From positions 1 through 64,000 of the forward strand of contig NTXX01000013.1 in the NCBI GenBank assembly GCA_002559145.1: 64,000 nucleotides of DNA, given 5' to 3'. Positions 38,854 to 48,049 of the stretch are shown one piece after another (the stretch's first letter is position 1; each line of letters begins with the position of its first letter). The translations under genes and the position numbers were made by a program. The notes below the pieces were generated by a model that saw only the letters and a program-made list of their open reading frames with translations, had not been told where the DNA came from and made no database searches. The stretch comes from Bacillus sp. AFS006103 (GTDB lineage: Bacteria; Bacillota; Bacilli; Bacillales; Cytobacillaceae).

Positions 38854-40465
38854 GTTGATAATCCCCCTCTACGAATCCTAAAGAAACCTTATAAATCGTT
38901 TCCATTAACTGCAATTGCTTCGCTGTTTCACCCGTGGCAACCACATCCATCCCTTTTTTTCTTTCAAAAACAGCATGGTGAAGTGCCCATTCTGCTTCCT
39001 CAATGGTCGTCTTACCTTTCTCAACAGCTAGTGCTGCTGCCCGGTGATTGCAGAAGGTTCCTTGACAAGGCCCCATACCCAAGCGGGTTCTACGACGAAT
39101 ATCCCCTAGATGAAATCGACCTTCCTCTGGTAGAACGGATTCAATTTCTGCCCATGTAACTTGCTCACACTCACAAACGACAACGTTTGAATTCTTCTCT
39201 TTTAAGGAGGACTCGATTTTCTTTGCCTTTGTACCGGCCCAATGAAACAATTTTTGTTTCGCGGCAGGTGCCATATCGACTTCTTTGAAAAACTCATCAG
39301 CTTTTCGGTGCGGGACCATTTCCTGGTCCGTAGTGCATTTTGCCCTTACCCCGAGCTTTTCACAAATTAAATCGACTGTTTTTTCCGCCATAAAACGGAA
39401 GGTTGTTAACTTCCCACCTGTAATCGTAACTAATCCATCCATTCCATCCCGTGTATGATGGTCTAATAACGCAACTCCGCGGGTTACATTTCTCCCATTA
39501 GCATCAGCCACATTCGATTCTTGATAAAGGGGGCGGCTCCCGCTAAAAGCACGAATCAACCGTAAGTCATTGATCTTTGGAATTAACTTTTTCCCTTCTG
39601 CTAACATTCCCTCGAGTTCTTGTCGGTTTAAGGAAAAGTCATTCGGATCTTCGACATTTATTCCCGTTGTACCAAAGATCGTTACATTATGGGCTGGAAC
39701 AAAAATATCGGCATCTCCGGGCATCCGCAGACGATTAATGACTTGTTTGTTGATGCGATGGCTAAAAATCGCGAGCATCCCTTTATTATTAATCATCTTT
39801 AATGGAATACCGGCTAACTGTGCAATTTTCGCCCCCCATGGACCTGCTGCATTGACAACCAGAGAAGCGGAAATTTCCTTTTCCTCCCCTGTAAAAACAT
39901 CGCGAACTCGTACACCTCTGACTCGATTTTGCTCCGTTAATACTTCGACCACCTCATGATAGGTCAACGCTTTTGCTCCATGTTTCACCGCATCGGCTAC
40001 TACATCAACAACCATTGTAAAGCAGTCTACCGCACCATCTGGAACCCGATACACCGCTTGCGCTTCCTTCGTTAAAAAAGGTTCTTGCTGCAACGCCTGG
40101 GCAACTGGAATTTCTTCAACAGGAATACCCAAATTTTCACAAGATATCAGCCATTTTTGTAAATATCCATCTTCATCTTCAGGGACTTTTACGAATAAAC
40201 CTCCTGTTTGCTCGATTGAACCTGGAATCGTTCTTTTTAAGATTAGGTTTTCTCGGTAACTTTCAATGGCTGCTTCCTCATCACGAACAGCATATCGTGC
40301 ACCCGAATGGAGCAGACCGTGATTTCGTGTGGAAGTACCATGTCCCAAGTCCTGTTGCTCTATTAATATTGCTTTTATGCCACGTAAGGAAAGATCACGA
40401 AGTACTCCTGCTCCTGTCATTCCTCCACCTATTACAATTACTTCCGTTTCTAGTCTTTGTCCCAT
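38846..40465 (-). CDS. glpA: Glycerol-3-phosphate dehydrogenase subunit A
   Basis: The 539-residue FAD protein is the catalytic subunit of the three-subunit (anaerobic-type) glycerol-3-phosphate dehydrogenase. The FAD motif VIVIGGGMTGAG is near residue 9, GTSTRNHGLLHSGARY near 45, and the C-terminus has a BFD-like [2Fe-2S] domain with CECEQV and GPCQGTFC. That domain separates GlpA from the 560-residue GlpD. ATG at 40465 follows GGGAGGG at 8 nt; upstream in-frame codons run through a terminator hairpin and are not coding. A leader at 40512-40574 suggests GlpP control. Confidence 0.92.
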   Translation of the reverse strand: MGQRLETEVIVIGGGMTGAGVLRDLSLRGIKAILIEQQDLGHGTSTRNHGLLHSGARYAVRDEEAAIESYRENLILKRTIPGSIEQTGGLFVKVPEDEDGYLQKWLISCENLGIPVEEIPVAQALQQEPFLTKEAQAVYRVPDGAVDCFTMVVDVVADAVKHGAKALTYHEVVEVLTEQNRVRGVRVRDVFTGEEKEISASLVVNAAGPWGAKIAQLAGIPLKMINNKGMLAIFSHRINKQVINRLRMPGDADIFVPAHNVTIFGTTGINVEDPNDFSLNRQELEGMLAEGKKLIPKINDLRLIRAFSGSRPLYQESNVADANGRNVTRGVALLDHHTRDGMDGLVTITGGKLTTFRFMAEKTVDLICEKLGVRAKCTTDQEMVPHRKADEFFKEVDMAPAAKQKLFHWAGTKAKKIESSLKEKNSNVVVCECEQVTWAEIESVLPEEGRFHLGDIRRRTRLGMGPCQGTFCNHRAAALAVEKGKTTIEEAEWALHHAVFERKKGMDVVATGETAKQLQLMETIYKVSLGFVEGDYQHV

Positions 40466-40511
40466 ATCCAATTCCCTCCCAAGTTCGTTCTTAAGGGTTA
40501 TTTTTGCACAC

Positions 40512-40592
40512 AAAAAAGCCATAAAAACGCATAGGAATAGTAATGACCCATTCCTAATGGTTTTTATGGCTTTCTCCAAGTCTCTAAGCCTG
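40512..40592 (-). promoter_or_regulatory. Terminator leader of glpABC, likely GlpP target
   Basis: On the minus strand AAAGCCATAAAAACCATTAGGAAT pairs with ATTCCTATGCGTTTTTATGGCTTT over an 11-base loop and is followed by TTTTGTG. This strong hairpin lies 47 bp before the glpA ATG. TTAGAGACTTGG just upstream of it repeats the AGAGAC core of the glpFK leader. Its position before the start makes it a conditional terminator rather than an operon end. Confidence 0.78.
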
Positions 40593-40699
40593 CTATTATA
40601 TTTTCTATTTAAGCATACCAAATATATTCCTTTGCACAAAGCAATAGCATGTCAAAATTGTGAATTTTAATTAGAAACGTACCATAGGTTTTTAAATAA

Positions 40700-40712
40700 G
40701 GTGTCAGGCACC
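40700..40712. repeat. Palindromic intergenic repeat, copy 4 (single arm)
   Basis: GGTGTCAGGCACC alone, itself a 13-bp near-palindrome, occurs about 15 bp beyond the stop of the histidine kinase gene. On the minus strand it is followed by TTATTTAAAA. Confidence 0.65.
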
Positions 40713-40727
40713 ATGCTAACGCCCAAA

Positions 40728-41765
40728 TTACAATGTGATAGTAAAGGTTGTCCCCTTCCCTTCTTCACTGTCAACAAGGATGGTACCGTCATGCATTTCG
40801 ATGATTTTTTTCACGATGGATAGTCCTAAGCCACTGCCGCCTTTGGAGCGATCTCTCGCTTTATCTGCTTTATAAAAACGTTCAAAGATATGAACCTGAT
40901 CTTTTTTTGAGATGCCAATCCCCGTATCGGTTATTTTCACCACCGTTTTGTCATCGACCTGATGGAGATGAACGCGAATCGTTCCGAGCTTTGGAGTAAA
41001 TTTAATACTATTGTGAATGAGATTGGTCCATACCTGGCTCATCAAATCCTCATCCGCAGTGATGTCGATCCTCTCTAGGGACACATCCAGTTCCAGTTCC
41101 TTTTCTGTCCAATGCGGTTCACACGCCAAGATAATCATCCGTATTTGTTGGTCTAATCGATAGCTATGCCTCTCAAAGGGATGATGCTTTGTTTCTAGTG
41201 AGGTTAACTTCATGAGATTATCACTTAATTTCGATAACCTTCTACTCTCCGTTTCAATAATACTAAGATAATGGCTTCTTTCCTCACCCGAAAGTTGATT
41301 TAATTGAAGCGCCCTTGCAAAACCCATGATTGACGTCAAAGGCGACTGAATTTCATGCGAGACATTAGAAATAAACTCCTGCCGCATCTCTTCTAATTGC
41401 TTTAATTGCTTTGCCATATGATTAATATGGTCAACCAGACTAGTGAACTGGTTTCTTTTACCGGAATTTAATTCGAGATATACATTAAAGTCGCCTTTAG
41501 AAATCCTTTTTAAAGCATCAAGTACTTCAAGAAAGAGATTGCGGCGTCTAGAACGAGTAAATAAAGAAATAAAATATCCTACTATACTCATAACGAATAA
41601 ACTGATAATTACTGTTGCCATATGACGAAAATAATCGGATGTATGAAAATCGAATAAATGATATATGCCAGAGACGATGAAATAACCTGCTGAAAAGCCA
41701 AAAGAAACAAATACAAAGAAAAAGACAATCCCAAATACATGTTGAAAAAAACGCTTAATTTTCAT
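40728..41765 (-). CDS. Sensor histidine kinase (EnvZ/PhoR type)
   Basis: The 345-residue kinase has two N-terminal helices (IVFFFVFVSFGFSAGYFIV; ATVIISLFVMSIVGYFI) with a very short external loop, a HAMP-like linker, a HisKA H-box SHEIQSPLTS near residue 143, and an HATPase domain with TDTGIGI and GGSGLGLSIV. The tiny sensor loop resembles intramembrane-sensing kinases that respond to envelope stress or to a linked ABC transporter. It overlaps its regulator gene by 4 bp, downstream of an ABC exporter gene. Confidence 0.9.
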   Translation of the reverse strand: MKIKRFFQHVFGIVFFFVFVSFGFSAGYFIVSGIYHLFDFHTSDYFRHMATVIISLFVMSIVGYFISLFTRSRRRNLFLEVLDALKRISKGDFNVYLELNSGKRNQFTSLVDHINHMAKQLKQLEEMRQEFISNVSHEIQSPLTSIMGFARALQLNQLSGEERSHYLSIIETESRRLSKLSDNLMKLTSLETKHHPFERHSYRLDQQIRMIILACEPHWTEKELELDVSLERIDITADEDLMSQVWTNLIHNSIKFTPKLGTIRVHLHQVDDKTVVKITDTGIGISKKDQVHIFERFYKADKARDRSKGGSGLGLSIVKKIIEMHDGTILVDSEEGKGTTFTITL

Positions 41766-42436
41766 GATCTTACCTCAAAACGGTAGCCTAATCCCCAAAT
41801 CGTCCGAATCCTGAACGGGAATTCTCCCTCAGGAAATCGCTCTCTTAACCTTTTAATATGGACATCGACCGTTCGTTCGTCTCCTTCATAGTCGTAGCCC
41901 CAAATGTCTTCAATCAGCACCTCTCGTGAAAATGTTTTCCCCGGATAACTGGCCAATTTAAACAAGAGTTCGAATTCCTTCAACGGAAGGGTAATTTCCT
42001 TATCTTTAAAGGAAATTTCATGGGTCTTTCGGTTTAACTTAAATTCTTCAATCGTGATTGTTTGCGAAACGGTTATATTATATCGTTTTAATAATGCTTT
42101 GACTCGAGCAGTGAGTTCCATCGGGTCAAAGGGTTTCACAAGATAATCGTCCGCTCCCAGCTCGAACCCTTTGAGTTTTTGTGAGGTTTCTCCTTTAGCC
42201 GTCAGCATTAAGATAGGAATATCACTGAACACCCGCAGCTCTTTGCATAATTCCCAGCCATCCATATTTGGCATCATGATATCAATGACCGCTAAATCGA
42301 TCTTTACCTTTTCCAGCAGTTTTAATGCCTGTAAACCATCTGTGGCTTCATAAAGTTCAAATCCTTCTTTTTTTAAAAAAAGGTGGATTAATTCGCGAAT
42401 ATTGGCATCATCGTCGACTAGTAGTACCTTCGTCAT
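41762..42436 (-). CDS. OmpR/PhoB-type response regulator
   Basis: The 224-residue regulator has a receiver domain (VDDDANIRE near residue 7, phospho-Asp in AVIDIMMP near 52, LVKPFDP near 103). A winged-helix DNA-binding domain follows (SREVLIEDIWGYDYEGDERTVDVHI near 175-199). It lies 24 bp after the ABC exporter gene and overlaps the kinase gene. It probably controls this exporter operon. Confidence 0.92.
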   Translation of the reverse strand: MTKVLLVDDDANIRELIHLFLKKEGFELYEATDGLQALKLLEKVKIDLAVIDIMMPNMDGWELCKELRVFSDIPILMLTAKGETSQKLKGFELGADDYLVKPFDPMELTARVKALLKRYNITVSQTITIEEFKLNRKTHEISFKDKEITLPLKEFELLFKLASYPGKTFSREVLIEDIWGYDYEGDERTVDVHIKRLRERFPEGEFPFRIRTIWGLGYRFEVRS

Positions 42437-42460
42437 TCCAACCTCATTCCTTTCCTTCTA

Positions 42461-44209
42461 TTAAACAGTTTCATTCATCCGTAATTGCTGTTCGGCAAAT
42501 TCACGATACAAAGAGTGGTTCCTAATCAACTGTTCATGCGTACCCCTGCCAGTAATTTTCCCCTTATCCAAAAAGAGAATTTGATCCGAATCAATCACGG
42601 TCGATAGACGATGCGCAATCACGAGTGTGGTTCTTCCCTTCATTAAATTTTGCAATGCCTGTTGGACAACCTGTTCAGATTTGCTATCCAGACTCGAAGT
42701 CGCTTCATCTAACATTAAAATTTTTGGGTCTCTTAAAAAGGCACGCGCAATCGCAATCCGCTGTCGTTGCCCGCCCGATAGCTTAATTCCTCTTTCACCC
42801 ACTTCTGTAGCATATCCGTTCGGCAGTTCGGAAATAAACTGGTCTGCAAAGGCCATTTTGGCTACCCTTTCGATATCCGACTGGTCTACTTTTTTATCCA
42901 TTCCGTAACAAATATTATCAAGAATGGTCCCCACTACAATGGGACTTTCCTGTGATACATAACCAATTTGACTTCTCCAAGAAAACAGTGAAAACTGGTT
43001 AATTGGTACGTGCCCTAGGAGAATCGCCCCTTGCTGCGGTTGATAATAACGCTCTAATAAAGAAAACAGTGTCGTTTTTCCGCTTCCGCTCGGACCGACA
43101 ATGGCTGTCACCTTGCCTGCTTCAGCGGAAAAACTGATATCTTTTAGTATTTCATCCCCATTCTTATACGAGTAATTCAGGTGCTCTACAATTATGGATT
43201 GATTCACATGATCGACATCCCTCATGGACTCATCCTGTTCCTCGCTCATATCCATGATGGCGATAATTCGTTCTGTGGCACCGGTTGCCTTTTGAAATTG
43301 GGTAAAAAAGGCGGCTAATTGCCCCATTGGCATGACGATTTGAAATAGATACATGATAAAGGCAACTAAATCACCCGCCTTTAATGCACCTGAGGATACT
43401 CTCATTCCACCGTAACCGAGAATAACCACAAGTAATACCATGATGACTAAACCAATCAGCGGTGTGATTAATGCTTGAATTTTGGCCTCTTTCAAGCCAT
43501 ATTGAAACAATTGAGTAATCCCGTTTTTGCCATTTTTATACTCGAATGCTTCTGCATTTGAGGCTTTGACTAAGCGTATTTCTGAGAGTACTTGCTGGAG
43601 GACTGAGGTGAACCGTGCTGTTTCGGTTTGCATCCCTTTTGATACCTGATGCATCCTCCTTCCAAGTGTCATTAAGATGACTGCTGCAAGTGGCAATGCG
43701 ATAAACATTAACAAAGCCATTTTCCAATCCAATAGCAGCAATACCACAATTGAACCAATGATGGAAATGGTTCCTGAGAGGAAATTGGCGAGGTGATCGG
43801 TAATTAATCCTCTTACAACGGCCGTATCATTGGTCATTCGGCTGACCGTTTCACCTGTTTGATTTTCATCATAGAACGGAATCGGTAAGATGAGCAGTTT
43901 TTTCCATAGACGGTCGCGAATTCCTGCCACCACGGATTGGCCGATATGATTTAATAAATAGATGGATACGCCGCTTGCTACTGCTTGGATTAAGAGCGCA
44001 GAAACAAGAAGAAGAATCCTTCCCGTACTTAAAGAGCTAATGGTAAAATCATTGATCAGGTTTTTTGTAAAAAGCGGGACCATTAGCCCCACCAAGGTGG
44101 TACCCACACTTAAAAGGAGGGCAATCCCCATAAACCATTTCGAGGGCTTGGTGTGTTGAACCAAGCGAACAAATTGGCGCCAGCCCTTCTCTTTCTTCAC
44201 TTCTGTCAT
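42461..44209 (-). CDS. ABC exporter, fused permease and ATPase (BmrA/LmrA-like)
   Basis: The 582-residue half-transporter has six membrane helices in about residues 20-320 and a C-terminal ATPase. The ATPase shows Walker A GPSGSGKTT near 372, signature LSGGQRQRIA near 475 and Walker B ILMLDEATSS. It should work as a homodimer exporting drugs, lipids or peptides. It is the first gene of an exporter-regulator-kinase operon, which suggests induction by its own substrate or by envelope stress. No peptidase or precursor peptide gene is adjacent, arguing against bacteriocin export. Confidence 0.9.
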   Translation of the reverse strand: MTEVKKEKGWRQFVRLVQHTKPSKWFMGIALLLSVGTTLVGLMVPLFTKNLINDFTISSLSTGRILLLVSALLIQAVASGVSIYLLNHIGQSVVAGIRDRLWKKLLILPIPFYDENQTGETVSRMTNDTAVVRGLITDHLANFLSGTISIIGSIVVLLLLDWKMALLMFIALPLAAVILMTLGRRMHQVSKGMQTETARFTSVLQQVLSEIRLVKASNAEAFEYKNGKNGITQLFQYGLKEAKIQALITPLIGLVIMVLLVVILGYGGMRVSSGALKAGDLVAFIMYLFQIVMPMGQLAAFFTQFQKATGATERIIAIMDMSEEQDESMRDVDHVNQSIIVEHLNYSYKNGDEILKDISFSAEAGKVTAIVGPSGSGKTTLFSLLERYYQPQQGAILLGHVPINQFSLFSWRSQIGYVSQESPIVVGTILDNICYGMDKKVDQSDIERVAKMAFADQFISELPNGYATEVGERGIKLSGGQRQRIAIARAFLRDPKILMLDEATSSLDSKSEQVVQQALQNLMKGRTTLVIAHRLSTVIDSDQILFLDKGKITGRGTHEQLIRNHSLYREFAEQQLRMNETV

Positions 44210-44329
44210 ATATATTTACATCCCTTCTTCGGATCACGAACTTCAAACTTCGATTCTCGACTACAAACTGAATTATACAAAGAATATATGAATTGAATGT
44301 GAACTTCTAGTAAGCGGAACCGTAAAAAA

Positions 44330-44379
44330 GGTGTCAGGCACTGCTCGTGGACATTTGTCCACGAGCGGTGCCTGACACC
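44330..44379. repeat. Palindromic intergenic repeat, copy 5 (intact)
   Basis: GGTGTCAGGCACTGCTCGTGGACA mirrors TGTCCACGAGCGGTGCCTGACACC with one mismatch, giving a stem of 24 bp. On the minus strand it begins 24 bp beyond the PAS kinase stop and is followed by TTTTTTACGG. That makes it a textbook intrinsic terminator. Confidence 0.9.
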
Positions 44380-44403
44380 CAAACATAACACCTAATTTCA
44401 TTT

Positions 44404-46035
44404 TCAACTTACGGATGGTAATTTTATTTCGACTACAGTTCCTTCTTTGCCGTTACTATTAAACGTAAGGCTTCCGTTGTGTTGTTTAATAATTTTATTA
44501 CTAATCATTAGTCCGAGGCCTGTTCCCTTTTCTTTCAATGTATAAAACGGCTCGCCTAAACGAGGGAGCAGTTCTTCCGGAATCCCGCAGCCCTGATCTT
44601 GAAATGCTATTACACACTTGTCTTCCGGCCCTTTTCGAAGGTTGATTTGAATTTCTCCTCCTTCTTTCATGGCCTCCATAGCATTCTTTAAAATATTAAG
44701 GAATACTTGCTTTAATTGATTCTTCTCACAAATAATAAAATAAGAGGATTCTTCAAACTTTAGGTTAAATTGGATATTACTCATCATGGCCTCAGGAGCT
44801 AAAAGCACAAGTGTCCCTTCAATCAATTCTAAAACATTCGTCCTATTTAGCTCCACTGCTTGCGGTTTTCCCAGCGTAAGCAGTTGGCTTGTAATATTTT
44901 CAATACGATCCAGTTCACTTAGCAGCAATTCATCAATCGAACTATCTGCTCTTTTATAAAGCTGCATGAAACCTTTTATGGTTGTTAGTGGATTCCGGAT
45001 TTCATGAGCCACTCCTGCCGCTAACTCCCCGACAATTGATAGCTTCTCAGAGCGCAATAGAATATCTTCCGCCTTTTTACGTTCAGAGATATCCCTGCTG
45101 ATAATCACAATATTCTCAATTAAGCCAGTTTCTCCCCTAACGGGCATACAGCGGGACTCAAAATCAAGCCATCGTCCATCTTTGTGCATCATCCGGAATT
45201 CCATGGATTGCGATTCTTTATTTTCATACATCAGCTTGATCGTATTTTTAAACATCTCAACTTCGTCCGGATGAATTAATTGATATTTTTCTAAGCGTTC
45301 AAGCTCATTGCATTGAAACCCTAACACATTTTCATGTGATGGGGAGAAGTAAATAACCGCCTGCTCTTCATTCATAACAATGATCAGGTCTGAAGTATTC
45401 TCAGCAATCAAGCGATATTTTGATTCACTTGCCTCAACCATTTTATACATATCAGTTAACTTATTATTTAATCTAAACAACTTAAGATATGATTCAATAA
45501 GTAATACTCCGATAAATAATCCTAACATCACAAATAGTACATACTGTATGTGGAAGACTGGTTTATCAATAAATATTTTAAACATGAACACAATGATTAG
45601 ATAAAAAACTAGATATGTTCCAAAAAGGATTACACTTTTTTTCACTGCTGTGAGTCGTTTCGCAAACAAATGGATGACGGAAAAACCAATCATAATCATC
45701 GTCCATCCCATAATGGCAGGTGTCCATTGACCACTTGTCACTAGTCTTGTAAATAAAGAAATGCCTCCTGTAATTAATCCTGCTACTGGTCCAAGATAAG
45801 CAAAAATTAGCATCACAGGGGCATACCTGATGTCAAAGGAATAACCTTGCTGCTGGATTGCTAGCAAACTAAGGGCTGAGGAAACGACTCCTGCATAAAT
45901 ACTGACCCAAATGGACGCATTCTTAAATGGTTTTTGTTTAGTAAAAGCACCGAAAACTAATGGGGTACTCACCAAAAGAGAAAAAATTGCGAGGTTCATA
46001 ATGTAGTCTAACAGGATCAAGTAACTCCCACCCAC
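44404..46035 (-). CDS. PAS-domain sensor histidine kinase with 5TM-type membrane sensor
   Basis: The roughly 540-residue orphan kinase has an N-terminal multi-helix membrane domain (about residues 10-200, resembling the 5TM-5TMR_LYT sensor), then a PAS domain with its PAC (about 205-330; IVMNEEQAVIYFSPS, GLIENIVIISRDI). An H-box AHEIRNPLTTIKGF near 345 and an HATPase domain (FQDQGCGIP, GTGLGLMISN) follow. The architecture is like Bacillus sporulation kinases KinB/KinE, so a phosphorelay role is plausible but not shown. No regulator gene is adjacent. The start is uncertain: GTG at 46035 overlaps the GGTGGGAG site, and TTG at 46020 or ATG at 46002 could be used. Confidence 0.85.
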   Translation of the reverse strand: MGGSYLILLDYIMNLAIFSLLVSTPLVFGAFTKQKPFKNASIWVSIYAGVVSSALSLLAIQQQGYSFDIRYAPVMLIFAYLGPVAGLITGGISLFTRLVTSGQWTPAIMGWTMIMIGFSVIHLFAKRLTAVKKSVILFGTYLVFYLIIVFMFKIFIDKPVFHIQYVLFVMLGLFIGVLLIESYLKLFRLNNKLTDMYKMVEASESKYRLIAENTSDLIIVMNEEQAVIYFSPSHENVLGFQCNELERLEKYQLIHPDEVEMFKNTIKLMYENKESQSMEFRMMHKDGRWLDFESRCMPVRGETGLIENIVIISRDISERKKAEDILLRSEKLSIVGELAAGVAHEIRNPLTTIKGFMQLYKRADSSIDELLLSELDRIENITSQLLTLGKPQAVELNRTNVLELIEGTLVLLAPEAMMSNIQFNLKFEESSYFIICEKNQLKQVFLNILKNAMEAMKEGGEIQINLRKGPEDKCVIAFQDQGCGIPEELLPRLGEPFYTLKEKGTGLGLMISNKIIKQHNGSLTFNSNGKEGTVVEIKLPSVS

Positions 46036-46178
46036 TTTATATGATGTTCAAAATATTCCCTCTTATCATAAACCAGTCCTGTTGCTATTTCCATACAAAT
46101 TCTTTTCGCAGTAAATAAAACCTAGGATTAATTACTTGTATCTACAATTAATAATTTTAAAATTCCCCTATACAATAT

Positions 46179-46212
46179 GAAAATCCTACTCAACCAATTG
46201 AATAGGATCCTT
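46179..46212 (-). terminator. Intrinsic terminator after bdhA
   Basis: On the minus strand ATCCTATTCAA and TTGAGTAGGAT form a stem with one G-U pair and a short loop, followed by TTTTC. It lies 10 bp beyond the stop codon. Confidence 0.75.
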
Positions 46213-46221
46213 TTGTATGAT

Positions 46222-47007
46222 TTACTGGGCTGTGTAGCCGCCATCTAGAATGACTGCTTGCCCTGTAACCCCTCTTCCTTTTTCACTTGCTAAAAAGACA
46301 GCGTAATCAGCAATTTCAGTTACGGACAAGAGCCTTCTTTGTGGAATCAATGGGAAGAGTACTTCTTCAATAACACGGTCTAAGCTGACATTTCTTGTTT
46401 TAGCCAAATCTGCCAATTGGTTTCTCACAAGCGGTGTATCGACGTAACCAGGACATAAGGCATTTACGGTAATTCCGTCCGCAGCACCCTCCAATGCGGC
46501 GACCTTTGTTAAGCCAATAACACCGTGTTTTGCGCTATTGTAGGCAGCTTTACCTGCAAAGCCGATGACACCATTAATGGAAGCAATGTTGATGACTCGG
46601 CCAAAGCCTTGTTTTTTCATGATAGGGAATACGTTTTTGATGCCAATAAATGGGGCGGTTAACATAAGTTTTATCAGTAATTCAAATTTTTCAGTAGGAA
46701 ACTCCTCAATTGGTGATACATACTGCATTCCGGCGTTATTGACTAAGATATCCATGCTGCCAAATCTTTTATACGCCGCTTGAAGGCTATTTTTAAATGC
46801 TTCCTCATCCATCACATCACAGGGGGCCGATAACGCTTCAAATCCTTGTTCCCTTAATTCAGCAGCTACTTCCTCACTTTTATCAGCGTTTATATCTGAG
46901 ATTACTACCTTCGCGCCTTCCTGTGCAAAGGTTTTTGCCATTTCTAATCCAAGCCCACTTGCAGACCCTGTAATAAATGCAGTTTTTCCTTCTAATAATT
47001 TGTTCAT
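46222..47007 (-). CDS. bdhA: D-3-hydroxybutyrate dehydrogenase (SDR)
   Basis: The 261-residue SDR interconverts 3-hydroxybutyrate and acetoacetate with NAD. It has TGSASGLG near residue 13, VVISDIN indicating NAD, NNAGMQYVSPIEEFP near 90, catalytic YNSAKHGV near 155 and LCPGYVDTPLV near 188. The NAGMQYVSPIEEF and VRNQL stretches are typical of bacterial BdhA. ATG at 47007 is chosen for its 8-nt distance from GGAGG; the ATG two codons earlier is too close. It is monocistronic. A role in polyhydroxybutyrate turnover is likely. Confidence 0.88.
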   Translation of the reverse strand: MNKLLEGKTAFITGSASGLGLEMAKTFAQEGAKVVISDINADKSEEVAAELREQGFEALSAPCDVMDEEAFKNSLQAAYKRFGSMDILVNNAGMQYVSPIEEFPTEKFELLIKLMLTAPFIGIKNVFPIMKKQGFGRVINIASINGVIGFAGKAAYNSAKHGVIGLTKVAALEGAADGITVNALCPGYVDTPLVRNQLADLAKTRNVSLDRVIEEVLFPLIPQRRLLSVTEIADYAVFLASEKGRGVTGQAVILDGGYTAQ

Positions 47008-47113
47008 ATGCATATCCTCCTCATCAACTATTCTTTTATATTTACGCGCAACACTCTTAGGTCATCCCTGTACTCCATAAAGAAACGAGAAAATTTATAA
47101 AAACTCTTACTTA

Positions 47114-47151
47114 ATAAAAAAAGCATCAAAGAATGTCTCTCTGATACTTCT
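47114..47151 (-). terminator. Intrinsic terminator after the GDSL hydrolase gene
   Basis: On the minus strand AAGTATCA and TGATGCTT pair (one G-U) and are followed by TTTTTATTAAG, starting 8 bp after the stop. Confidence 0.7.
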
Positions 47152-47158
47152 TTTCTAT

Positions 47159-47887
47159 TTATCTTACCTCATTCTTACTTTTATCAATATTTTTCCAAAA
47201 CTCTTTTGCGATTAGTTGATAGCCTTCTTTACTTAGATGAATGTTTAATGGATTGGGAAGGTAGGTTTGATACCCCTTAGCGATGATTGTATCTGTTTCA
47301 ACAAAAGTGTCGCCATTTGCGATGGTTCTTGCTTCAATCAGTCCATTAAATGTAGCTAACAGTGGTAATAATGCAGCTTGTTGTGCTTGTGGAAGGTATG
47401 GAAATGGATTATAGTAACCCATCACATACACCTTAACCGTTGGATTTAACTGGTCAATTGTAGCTAAAATGGTTTGTAAATTAACGGCAACCGTTCCTAA
47501 TGCAGCAGGGATTTTAGATTGATCCGTTATTGCTGGTAATAAATCATTTGCACCTATATCTATTGTAATAAACTCAGCTTCTTTAATTTTTGTCTGAACA
47601 TCTGCTCTAGTAAGAACATCGGTTGCTAAATTCGTTGATTTATACCCAGGAAATCCAAAATTCTTAAAGTCCACGGTATATTGGGATTGTTCAAAGCGGT
47701 TTGTAAGGTAATCAGGATAACCCAAATCCATTCCACCCGCAGGTGTCATCCCTGCTGCTAACGAATCACCTAGTGCTACATAATCTATGACCTTCTTGGC
47801 AGGTCCATTGGCAAAAGTGGAAATTGGCACAGCAGTGAGTAAGGCCCCGACGAGTACTGCACTTGTTACCTTTCGAAAAAACTTCAT
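47159..47887 (-). CDS. Secreted SGNH/GDSL-type esterase
   Basis: The 242-residue protein has a cleavable Sec signal (MKFFRKVTSAVLVGALL..PISTFANG, cleavage near residue 26). The SGNH blocks follow: GDSLAAGM (nucleophile Ser near residue 43), IDIGANDLL (Gly-Asn block III near 115) and IHLSKEGY (catalytic His near 222). It probably hydrolyses an ester on a lipid or cell-wall polymer outside the cell. It is monocistronic with AGGGGG-like ribosome site GGGGGA upstream. Confidence 0.88.
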   Translation of the reverse strand: MKFFRKVTSAVLVGALLTAVPISTFANGPAKKVIDYVALGDSLAAGMTPAGGMDLGYPDYLTNRFEQSQYTVDFKNFGFPGYKSTNLATDVLTRADVQTKIKEAEFITIDIGANDLLPAITDQSKIPAALGTVAVNLQTILATIDQLNPTVKVYVMGYYNPFPYLPQAQQAALLPLLATFNGLIEARTIANGDTFVETDTIIAKGYQTYLPNPLNIHLSKEGYQLIAKEFWKNIDKSKNEVR

Positions 47888-48010
47888 ACACGGTTCATCC
47901 CCCTTTGTTCTTTATTAATACCATTTTAATCTTAACAGAGAACCACTATTCTGTAAAATAACTGCCTGAATATTTAATAAACTAACTGTATCAAGTAAGC
48001 AAGATTGAAA

Positions 48011-48035
48011 ATGTCCACGGACGGTGCCTGACACC
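48011..48035. repeat. Palindromic intergenic repeat, copy 6 (half element)
   Basis: ATGTCCACGGACGGTGCCTGACACC preserves the inner TGTCCACG and one full outer arm. It lies 14 bp beyond the stop of the PstS-like gene; on the minus strand ATTTTCAATC follows. Confidence 0.7.
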
Positions 48036-48049
48036 ATATTTTTGACATC

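Noticed and set aside
35482-40592. Ordinary operon-ending terminators before glpF and glpA
   Set aside because: They lie within the leader upstream of the start codons, not after a gene, and a GlpP gene is adjacent, so conditional termination fits better.
40466-40639. N-terminal extension of glpA by 58 codons
   Set aside because: It translates a conditional terminator hairpin and lacks GlpA similarity; GGGAGGG precedes the ATG at 40465.
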